Below are positions 1-6,181 of a DNA stretch of 11,866 bases, one piece after another. Position numbers and translations under genes: made by a program. The notes beneath the pieces are model-generated. The model saw nothing but the letters and a program-made list of their open reading frames with translations. It did not search any database and was not told the DNA's origin. The number at the start of each line of letters is the position of its first letter. Position 1 is the stretch's first letter. Where the stretch lies: positions 1-11,866 of the forward strand of contig UREG01000049.1 of NCBI GenBank assembly GCA_900546795.1. The letters are read 5' to 3'. Source of the DNA: an uncultured Veillonellaceae bacterium (GTDB lineage: Bacteria > Bacillota > Negativicutes > Veillonellales > Megasphaeraceae).

Positions 1-371
1 GGAAGCCTTTCAATCCACGCACCCACGAGGGGTGCGACGGAAACCGTATTCTTAACGATAGATGACGAAGGTCTTTCAATCCACGCACCCACGAGGGGTG
101 CGACCGTTAACGTCCCAATCGAACGTATCTCGCATGAGCCTTTCAATCCACGCACCCACGAGGGGTGCGACGGTCTGCTGGAATCGCAAAGGTCTTTTCA
201 GATGTCTTTCAATCCACGCACCCACGAGGGGTGCGACATCTATTACATTGTTTTTTAGTTCCGTGCTTCCTACTTTCAATCCACGCACCCACGAGGGGTG
301 CGACAAAAAGCAATTTTTATGGTAACACCAGCATTAAATCTTTCAATCCACGCACCCACGAGGGGTGCGAC
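1..371 (-). CRISPR. Type I-C CRISPR array (partial, leader-proximal end)
   Basis: Six identical 32-bp repeats lie at 7-38, 73-104, 140-171, 206-237, 273-304 and 340-371. Spacers of 34-35 bp are at 39-72, 105-139, 172-205, 238-272 and 305-339; bases 1-6 are the edge of a sixth, so the array continues off the window. Read on the minus strand, each repeat begins GTCGCACCCC and ends GGATTGAAAG, the form typical of type I-C. It contains a 7-bp stem (CGCACCC with GGGTGCG) around the loop CTCGT, followed by 11 nt (TGGATTGAAAG) that would be the crRNA 5' handle after Cas5c cleavage. Orientation follows from the repeat polarity and from the cas operon and leader lying to the right, so the newest spacer should be 305-339. 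I saw no spacer matching elsewhere in the window. The lack of any repeat decay suggests a recently active array. Confidence 0.98.
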
Positions 372-446
372 AGCAAAACCACACATTCTTACGCAGTTTC
401 GCGACTTACCATACCACTTTACCGCGAAAAAAGAGAAATTCCGCAT
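276..446 (-). CDS. Possible leader-encoded small ORF reading into the array
   Basis: A 56-codon ORF starts at an ATG (444-446) preceded by a near-perfect Shine-Dalgarno AAAGGAG with 7-nt spacing. The first 25 codons lie in the leader and begin MRNFSFFAVKWYGK. The frame then enters repeat 340-371 as VAPLVGAWIE, crosses spacer 305-339, and stops at a TGA inside repeat 273-304. The peptide VAPLVGAWIE is a familiar translation of I-C repeats and usually marks spurious ORFs. Here only the leader part and its ribosome binding site argue for translation. It may be chance, or translation of the leader could affect pre-crRNA folding or stability. No function is claimed. Confidence 0.2.
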   Translation of the reverse strand: MRNFSFFAVKWYGKSRNCVRMCGFAVAPLVGAWIERFNAGVTIKIAFCRTPRGCVD

Positions 447-529
447 CTGTATTCTCCTTTTTTCTCATTCTCGCTGTAATAAAATGGTATCAAAATAGGC
501 AAATTTTATGTTCACTTGCCTCTCACACC
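372..529 (-). promoter_or_regulatory. CRISPR leader
   Basis: This AT-rich stretch lies between the cas2 stop and the first repeat and is the expected place for the array promoter and spacer-integration signals. Visible on the minus strand: a short inverted repeat (AGGCAA at 516-521, TTGCCT at 497-502) just after cas2; a strong Shine-Dalgarno sequence at 454-460 followed by an ATG at 444-446; an imperfect A/T-rich hairpin pairing 453-464 with 425-435; and an inverted repeat TTTCGCG/CGCGAAA (397-403 and 423-429, 19-bp gap) 25-58 bp from the first repeat. No promoter matches consensus well. The best -35-like hexamer is TTGCCT at 497-502, with only a weak -10 near 474-480. Leader identity comes from position; the role of each sub-element is inference. 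Confidence 0.8.
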
Positions 530-820
530 TTAAATAATGACAGCCTGTTCAATATCATAACCGGGTTTCGCACCAATATGTTTTGTTTTCGTATCTTTGC
601 GATTTCCCAGCTGATAAAATCGCAGGCTGTCTTTTTCTTCATCAATAATCTCCAGCAGTTTCATTTCCAACAGCTTTAACTGCGTTGGATCGAGCTTACA
701 TTCAAATACAGAATTCTGCACTCGCTGCCCATAGTTCGTACAAGCTTTGGCCACTTTTCTCAGCCGCCGCTTCCCCGCTTCATCACTAGTAGAAATATCA
801 TAGGTAATCAGCACAAACAT
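530..820 (-). CDS. cas2: CRISPR-associated endonuclease Cas2 (type I-C)
   Basis: This 96-aa protein is of normal length for Cas2. It begins MFVLITYDIST with the conserved Asp8 at the end of the first beta strand of the ferredoxin-like fold, and continues with RRLRKVAKACTNYGQRVQNS, typical of the I-C subfamily. Cas2 dimers form the scaffold of the Cas1-Cas2 integrase that inserts new spacers at the leader-repeat junction. It is the last gene of the operon. Its ATG lies 7 bp after the cas1 stop, and its ribosome binding site (AGGTGG) overlaps that stop codon, suggesting translational coupling. The leader and array follow directly. Confidence 0.97.
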   Translation of the reverse strand: MFVLITYDISTSDEAGKRRLRKVAKACTNYGQRVQNSVFECKLDPTQLKLLEMKLLEIIDEEKDSLRFYQLGNRKDTKTKHIGAKPGYDIEQAVII

Positions 821-827
821 AGCCCAC

Positions 828-1859
828 CTACTTCCATAAAAATGGCGGATATTCCTCGATGTCGTTCCGCAAATGCCGTGCTAACAGCAATGCCTGCACA
901 TGTGGGACTAATCCCCATTTGACTTTCTCCCCTAAAAATGGATGGATCATGGTCTCTTCTTTATAATCATGCCAAAGAGTCAATACCTGTCTTCTTAATT
1001 CGTCATTCATTAAAACTGCGCCGCTCTCTTTCTGCTCAAACCCTTTAGCGCTGATCTCTTTCCGATTGACCATCGCCAATACTAAACGATCCACCAGCAC
1101 AGGCCGCAGTTCTTCCATCAAGTCCAGCGCCAAAGAAATTCGCCCCGGCCGATCCCGATGCAAGAATCCAACATACGGATCCAATCCAACATTTTCTAAT
1201 GCGCTCGCCACATCATTTGCTAATAAAGCATAGAAGAAAGAAAGCAAACAATTTAAATTATCTAAAGGCGGCCGCCGATTCCGTTCTGTAAAACAAAAAT
1301 CGTCTTTTTGATTTAAAATAAGATGATTCCATACCGAAAAATAAAGGGAAGCTCCATTTCCTTCTATCCCCCGAAGTATATCCAGGCTTGCAGCCGACCA
1401 TACGGCTTCTGCAGAGGTGCGCAGACCGTCACAGGCAGCTTCCAAAACAGGTGCGGGAAGGCGCAGGCGATGATCTCTCAGCATACGCTTGATCAGCCAG
1501 CGTGCGTTATATAGTTTGCCAAAAATCATATGCTTGGCAATCGGCAAACAGGCATTCTCATTATCGGATATACGGTACTGCTCTTTTCGCAACAGTACAT
1601 TTCCCTTTGTCTTGCCTACGACTCTGGCTCCAAATCGCCCAGAGCGTGTCATAAACGTAAGCGCAATATTATTTTCTGCACACTTCTTCATTAATGCTGG
1701 ACTGGCGCCCACATAGCCAAAGGTTGTAATTTGCTCAAAGTTATGCAGAGGAAACCGCCCCAGCACTACATCTTCTTCCAATATCAGTATATTTTCCCCA
1801 TCCAATGCTAAATATGCCTGCGGTCGGGTAACAAATAATGTATTCAACAGCGCTTTCAT
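828..1859 (-). CDS. cas1: CRISPR-associated integrase Cas1 (type I-C)
   Basis: This 343-aa protein matches Cas1 in length and sequence. An N-terminal beta domain runs to about residue 85, followed by the alpha-helical catalytic domain. The expected metal ligands are visible: Glu166 in RGIEGNGA, His234 in GFLHRDRPGR, and an acidic cluster around Asp246/Glu249 in LALDLMEELRP. Cas1 carries out the two transesterifications that join prespacers to the repeat ends. The start ATG overlaps the cas4 stop by four bases (ATGA) and has a good ribosome binding site (GAGAGGAG) inside the end of cas4. Adjacency to cas4 and cas2 fits a Cas4-Cas1-Cas2 adaptation module. All key residues are present, so acquisition looks intact. 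Confidence 0.97.
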   Translation of the reverse strand: MKALLNTLFVTRPQAYLALDGENILILEEDVVLGRFPLHNFEQITTFGYVGASPALMKKCAENNIALTFMTRSGRFGARVVGKTKGNVLLRKEQYRISDNENACLPIAKHMIFGKLYNARWLIKRMLRDHRLRLPAPVLEAACDGLRTSAEAVWSAASLDILRGIEGNGASLYFSVWNHLILNQKDDFCFTERNRRPPLDNLNCLLSFFYALLANDVASALENVGLDPYVGFLHRDRPGRISLALDLMEELRPVLVDRLVLAMVNRKEISAKGFEQKESGAVLMNDELRRQVLTLWHDYKEETMIHPFLGEKVKWGLVPHVQALLLARHLRNDIEEYPPFLWK

Positions 1860-2509
1860 TCTTCTCTCCTCTCAGCTAAATACGCCTGAACAGAAGGAAC
1901 ACGGCGCAGAGTTGGCAGGCATTGGTTCTGTATGGAGCAATAACGGCACCCTTTATGCCGTTTCACCTTCGGAGTATATCCCCGCCGGAGATACTGACGC
2001 ATTTCCCGCACAGCGTTTCGTACCTGCTCTTTCCATTCTTCACTGATTGCCACTTTCATGCGCCGCCGTGAACCGCTGTAGTAAATATACCCCGTATGCA
2101 CCGGAGTCATCAGCATTTCAGACAAACACATGGCTTGTCCTACCAACTGCCAGATATCCCCGGCATCTTCCTGGTATACGCCTCGCTTATATTCTATAGG
2201 AAATACTTCATATGTCCCTTTATACGCTGGAATATATACACCCTTGGCAGAAACTTTAAACTCCACGACATCGCACTCGCCGGATAATCCCAGTTCCCGG
2301 GAAAATACAGGCAGCGCCCGGGCTATGATCGTATCGTTTCTTCGCTCCTTCAACATAGGATCGTGTGCTCTTTCATGGATTTCATGCCCTTCTAGGGTAT
2401 GTATATTTTCTTTCCACTCCTGCTCCAAATAGATCAAAGCCCATTGCCTTGGACAAAATATAAAGTGAGAAATCTCGCCTATCGTAATATATTCGTCCTC
2501 TTCATACAT
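1856..2509 (-). CDS. cas4: CRISPR-associated exonuclease Cas4 (RecB-like, Fe-S)
   Basis: This 217-aa Cas4 has the four Cys ligands of the [4Fe-4S] cluster: Cys19 in HFIFCPRQ, then Cys188, Cys191 and Cys197 near the C terminus. RecB/PD-(D/E)XK nuclease residues are visible as Asp80 in SGECD, Glu106 and Lys108 in IEYK, and Gln121 in the QLVGQ motif. His45 may supply a further metal ligand. In type I-C, Cas4 associates with Cas1-Cas2 and trims prespacers so that those with a proper PAM are integrated in the right orientation. The ATG is one base after the cas7 stop, with only a weak ribosome binding site, so coupling to cas7 translation is likely. Confidence 0.97.
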   Translation of the reverse strand: MYEEDEYITIGEISHFIFCPRQWALIYLEQEWKENIHTLEGHEIHERAHDPMLKERRNDTIIARALPVFSRELGLSGECDVVEFKVSAKGVYIPAYKGTYEVFPIEYKRGVYQEDAGDIWQLVGQAMCLSEMLMTPVHTGYIYYSGSRRRMKVAISEEWKEQVRNAVREMRQYLRRGYTPKVKRHKGCRYCSIQNQCLPTLRRVPSVQAYLAERREE

Positions 2510-2510
2510 C

Positions 2511-3413
2511 TCATACTCGCAAGCCGTCTACATATTTTTCAATCAATACTCCCGGCTCTGCCTGTTTCAATGCATCAAGCCCTGCTTCACAGATTTCATA
2601 ATCTGCAAATGTTTTTGCCATTTCGATTTCCGGCTTGCGCTGCAGCTGCACCGCTTTATGTACGGCTGCCGTAGAAAGGGTACTCGTCTTATTCGGATGC
2701 TGAATCCAATAAAACTGCGATACTTCCATGCTGCCTTCCGGCCGAGCCGAAGACGCATCGTTTTCAAATAATGTCAGCAGCGCTTTTTTGATTTTTTCCG
2801 CATCTTCTTCTGTAAATTTCGTCAATTCAGCCAGCTGTACATTGATGCTTCCCTGGAATTTATAAACGCCAAAATCTACTCGGTGTTTCATCCCCATTGT
2901 ATCCGCGCCTTTTTTGTCTCCCGGTTCATTATTTACACTTTTGGTGATCTGTATGCTCGAAACCATGACCGGTTCCGCACTGACCGCCGTATGGATCGTA
3001 ACCGGTCCGCGAACTCCAATAGAAACGGCATCTATGCCGGCGCCTTTTCTCAATGCAAATACCTGACCAAAAGACCGAACATCCAACCAAGCCCCGCACG
3101 CAACATCTTTAAATAAAGCTTCTCTATTTTTGTCTTTCCCTTTCAGCAGAGAAGCCGCCGCTTCATTTCCCAGAACACGCGACCGAATGCTGTCATAGTC
3201 GTCCGTCTTATAATCATCAGACTGCACCAAAATAGCTTCGCCCATATCCAGCAGCCGATTTCTCATTTTTCGTTTCAGGCACACATCGGATATTTCACCG
3301 TAACCGTCGTAAGTAACCCGCGGCTGGTTGCCATTCAGCGGATCCCCATTGGGATTGGCTCTTTCCACCGTAATAAAACCTATGAAATCAATCTTTCTCT
3401 GCAATGTTGTCAT
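2511..3413 (-). CDS. cas7: Cascade backbone subunit Cas7 (Csd2, type I-C)
   Basis: This 300-aa protein is of the usual length for Csd2. Near the N terminus it carries the motif ANPNGDPLNG (residues 19-28) in the RRM-like core, as is typical for Cas7 of I-B/I-C. Several copies polymerise along the crRNA spacer and kink out every sixth nucleotide, which matters for the guide-target mismatches seen at 9151-9170. The start has a strong ribosome binding site (GGGGAGG) within the last codons of cas8c, and the ATG is 2 bp after the cas8c stop. No missing segment is evident. Confidence 0.97.
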   Translation of the reverse strand: MTTLQRKIDFIGFITVERANPNGDPLNGNQPRVTYDGYGEISDVCLKRKMRNRLLDMGEAILVQSDDYKTDDYDSIRSRVLGNEAAASLLKGKDKNREALFKDVACGAWLDVRSFGQVFALRKGAGIDAVSIGVRGPVTIHTAVSAEPVMVSSIQITKSVNNEPGDKKGADTMGMKHRVDFGVYKFQGSINVQLAELTKFTEEDAEKIKKALLTLFENDASSARPEGSMEVSQFYWIQHPNKTSTLSTAAVHKAVQLQRKPEIEMAKTFADYEICEAGLDALKQAEPGVLIEKYVDGLRV

Positions 3414-3415
3414 GA

Positions 3416-3847
3416 TTATTCCTCCCCTTTTTCTTTTTTGTTTTTATTTTCCTCTTTTTTATTCTCAATTGCTCTTCTTTGATGAGAGAATCCCATTAAA
3501 AATACCGGTTCCAACGGTACATTGCTGGCAAAATCTTCCATTTCAAACAAGTCTATAATTTCGTCAATATCCTTTTGCACACATGTATAGTTATTCTTCA
3601 ATCTTCCCATATATGGCTGTAATTTCCGGTAAATCAATGCCCAGGTTGTGCTGGGACGCTGCGAAAAAGCATTCATGTACTGCATCGCATTCGTCAGGCG
3701 TTCCTGGCTGTAGTCCATTGCCGTCCGTTCTGTATTATCGGCAATCGCCAACAATCGTCCAAATAAATAGCTTCGATTTCTGCAGGTAGTATCCAAGCTC
3801 ACTTCATATCCCTTCCCTTCTTGATCTGACAGATAATTTTTTACCAT
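3416..3847 (-). CDS. Candidate internally initiated Cas11c small subunit
   Basis: Known type I-C systems translate Cas11c from an internal start near the 3' end of cas8c. Two in-frame ATGs fit in position. Met530 (3847; MVKNYLSDQEG) would give 143 aa and has only a weak upstream Shine-Dalgarno (GGATGT, about 10 nt). Met515 (3892; MNFKTWLELL) would give 158 aa; a purine-rich GGAAGGG directly abuts its ATG, which is too close for normal initiation. I list Met530 as the more likely start. That a small subunit is made is family knowledge; the exact start is inference. Confidence 0.35.
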   Translation of the reverse strand: MVKNYLSDQEGKGYEVSLDTTCRNRSYLFGRLLAIADNTERTAMDYSQERLTNAMQYMNAFSQRPSTTWALIYRKLQPYMGRLKNNYTCVQKDIDEIIDLFEMEDFASNVPLEPVFLMGFSHQRRAIENKKEENKNKKEKGEE

Positions 3848-5434
3848 ACTGCAGCTTACATCCAGCAGCTCGAGCCAAGTTTTAAAATTCATCCCTTCCG
3901 AATCTGCTGTTGAGCCGCAAGCCAGCGCCGCTTTTGTCAACGTCTTGCGTACCAGTGCCTGCACAATGTCCCGCGGTACTTTTTGCCCATTGATAATCGA
4001 CATAAAGATTCGTTCCATTGCATTGCGTTTGATTTTGTCATTCGCATTCTCGCCATACGCCATCTTTATAATATTCCGGAACGGATAAATCCCTTCTGCA
4101 CTGACCAGTTTTCCTTCATCATTGCGATACATATACAAAATCCAGTTGCTCCGGCTATGCCATAACACCAGCCGCTCTAAATAATCATTTACATAAAATT
4201 GATCATAGAACAGAATAGACAATCTGCCTGGGGTAGCGGCATCCAAAATCATTACGTTCATTTTCTCAAATAAATCTTTTTCCAAGGGCTCTGCTGTGCC
4301 AAACAATATTCGATTATACTCTCTGGCAATTTCTTTCTTCGTAGTAGGCTCCCGATAAAAATCTTCTTCAACGATCCAGCGACCGCCATTAACCGCCGCA
4401 CCTAATTTTGCCCGCGGGCTTACTTTTTTAGATTCTTCTCGTCCCCACATTAAGAACACTTTACCATAATAGTTTATTCCTTGACGTGCAATAAGCCAGC
4501 GCAATGCATTCATTGCCTTCTGCGAATTTTCATAACTGAGCCCCGTCGCTTCCTTTGCATCCGTAAACCGGCCGCTGTATTTCAAATTATCCGACCGCTC
4601 CTGCCCGGAAATAATCTTAGCTCCATCGCCGCGGTTGCGAATATATTTGCCATGAGAAGGCGCCATCATATCTTCTTGCCCACTGGCAAAACAGATCCCT
4701 TTTTCTACGCCCTCTTCTTTACCTTCCCGTATTTTCCGCAAATAGTAAGAAATAAATGCATCCTGCACTTTTTTCTCTTTCCACGGGAACGTCTGCCGCC
4801 CCCATTCATCGATTACGGTAAAGCGAACCAACGATTTGTCCGGCGCCGTCCCGCTATTAAAGATCGGCGGCTTATCCTCTGCCGCACCGTCCCATTTATC
4901 TGCGATTTTCCCATCCTGTATGACCAGCACCCGCTCTTTGGCAAGCTCCGCGATTACATCATGGTCCCTCAAATATTCATAAATGGTTTGAAGTTCCGGT
5001 ATCTCCTGACCTTCCGGCGATTCCACCCAGTCTTTTAACTGTTCGATATACATTTCATAAGCTTCAAAATTCTTGCCTTTTTTCCCATCGCCATACTCAC
5101 CGTAATCGCGCGCTATATATTCCAGCTTATCTTCTAACGGATGCGGCGCCAGCCCTGCTGTCCGGGAAGCCGACTGCGGCGTGCAGGGAATCAGCGTCAG
5201 CATCTCGTTTTCCGCCTCCTGCCCGTCCTCTTTCTTTCCATTCGGCTTTTCCAGCGCTCTGGCTGTTACCAACACCGTGTCTCCGGAAGAACGCTTCTTT
5301 ATGCACATTTCGATATGTGCCGCAGCAATCATATGCCCGACCGGCTCCAGCAGTGTATTATCTGTTTCATTCGCCATGCCGGCTTCATCCTGAAAGTCAT
5401 CGTAAGTACGGATCAGCTCCTGTATCCAACTCAT
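3416..5434 (-). CDS. cas8c: Cascade large subunit Cas8c (Csd1)
   Basis: This 672-aa protein is a Cas8c/Csd1 by its sequence character and its place between cas5 and cas7. Cas8c recognises the PAM (typically TTC for I-C) and helps recruit Cas3. The start at 5434 is supported by AAGGAGG 8-9 nt upstream. The C-terminal 140 or so residues are the region from which I-C systems make the separate small subunit Cas11c by internal initiation. The protein ends in a Lys/Glu-rich tail (KKEENKNKKEKGEE, residues 659-672) that looks disordered. The gap to cas5c is 14 bp and to cas7 2 bp. Confidence 0.95.
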   Translation of the reverse strand: MSWIQELIRTYDDFQDEAGMANETDNTLLEPVGHMIAAAHIEMCIKKRSSGDTVLVTARALEKPNGKKEDGQEAENEMLTLIPCTPQSASRTAGLAPHPLEDKLEYIARDYGEYGDGKKGKNFEAYEMYIEQLKDWVESPEGQEIPELQTIYEYLRDHDVIAELAKERVLVIQDGKIADKWDGAAEDKPPIFNSGTAPDKSLVRFTVIDEWGRQTFPWKEKKVQDAFISYYLRKIREGKEEGVEKGICFASGQEDMMAPSHGKYIRNRGDGAKIISGQERSDNLKYSGRFTDAKEATGLSYENSQKAMNALRWLIARQGINYYGKVFLMWGREESKKVSPRAKLGAAVNGGRWIVEEDFYREPTTKKEIAREYNRILFGTAEPLEKDLFEKMNVMILDAATPGRLSILFYDQFYVNDYLERLVLWHSRSNWILYMYRNDEGKLVSAEGIYPFRNIIKMAYGENANDKIKRNAMERIFMSIINGQKVPRDIVQALVRKTLTKAALACGSTADSEGMNFKTWLELLDVSCSMVKNYLSDQEGKGYEVSLDTTCRNRSYLFGRLLAIADNTERTAMDYSQERLTNAMQYMNAFSQRPSTTWALIYRKLQPYMGRLKNNYTCVQKDIDEIIDLFEMEDFASNVPLEPVFLMGFSHQRRAIENKKEENKNKKEKGEE

Positions 5435-5448
5435 ATTCTCCCTCCTTT

Positions 5449-6168
5449 CTATTCATCCATCTCTTCCACAAACTGCACATTCGATTTATTAAATTCCTTC
5501 ACTGATGTGCTGCGAATTTTTTTCACCATCGTACATTCTTCCGGCCGAATAAACGTAACAACTCCGTCTTTCATCACCGGCTGCCACAAACGTACATAAA
5601 AGGCCTTCATATCTCCTTCATCTGCATAGGTAATGCCATGGTACATCGTGCCAAAAGAAATTTCTCCGGAACCTTCATACTCACTTCTAGCAGTGCCATA
5701 TTCCTCTGGACTCAAATACTCTACATATCCCTGGCACTCCCTGGTTCCTAAGAAAATATCCCGCCTGCCGCCGCGCTTTATCATACGCTGCGCCATATTA
5801 TGATGCTTATGCTCATTTCTATCTTCCGCCAAATCCGTTCGGTGCATATTAAATTCAAAATGCGCCGATACTTCGTACTCTACATCAGCCAAATACTGAT
5901 AGACTGATAAATCGTTTCCCCCATTTAAACTGATGGGGCGAATCCCCCGCGACTGTGTATGAACCCGTTTCATTACCCGCATCTCATCAATGATCCAAAC
6001 AATCGTAGGCTTCCAATATACGCTTTCCAAAACCCCTTTCAATGCCTGATAAGTAGGTATGGGATACGACGCTTTCTCACCCCCGATTTTTGTCAAAGGA
6101 TCCGTAAACAAAGCCATCCGGCCAAATACTTTAAATTGAACAGAATTCCTTGGAAATTCTCTTATCAC
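5449..6168 (-). CDS. cas5c: Cas5c (Cas5d), crRNA-processing Cascade subunit
   Basis: I place the start at the GTG of 6166-6168 (239 aa, MIREFPRNSVQFKVFGRMALF...) because AAAGGAGG lies 7 nt upstream. A TTG at 6189 would put that ribosome binding site inside the coding region. The Cas5 RRM fold begins with NSVQFKVFGRMALF. The I-C signature RNEHKHHNMAQRMIKRGGRRD follows, with Lys121/His122 (counted from the GTG) in the position of the catalytic Lys-His pair described for Bacillus halodurans Cas5c; Tyr40 in IPTYQALKG may be the third residue. Cas5c cleaves pre-crRNA at the 3' base of the repeat hairpin and then stays as the 5'-handle cap. No cas6 is present, which agrees. It starts 13 bp after the cas3 stop. 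Confidence 0.95.
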   Translation of the reverse strand: MIREFPRNSVQFKVFGRMALFTDPLTKIGGEKASYPIPTYQALKGVLESVYWKPTIVWIIDEMRVMKRVHTQSRGIRPISLNGGNDLSVYQYLADVEYEVSAHFEFNMHRTDLAEDRNEHKHHNMAQRMIKRGGRRDIFLGTRECQGYVEYLSPEEYGTARSEYEGSGEISFGTMYHGITYADEGDMKAFYVRLWQPVMKDGVVTFIRPEECTMVKKIRSTSVKEFNKSNVQFVEEMDE

Positions 6169-6181
6169 CTTTCTCCCTCCT

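Noticed and set aside
62..498. Several ORFs on both strands through the array, with repeated peptides such as STHPRGVR, IHAPTRGAT and VAPLVGAWIE
   Set aside because: They are translations of the CRISPR repeats in different frames and carry no independent coding signal, apart from the leader ORF listed with low confidence.
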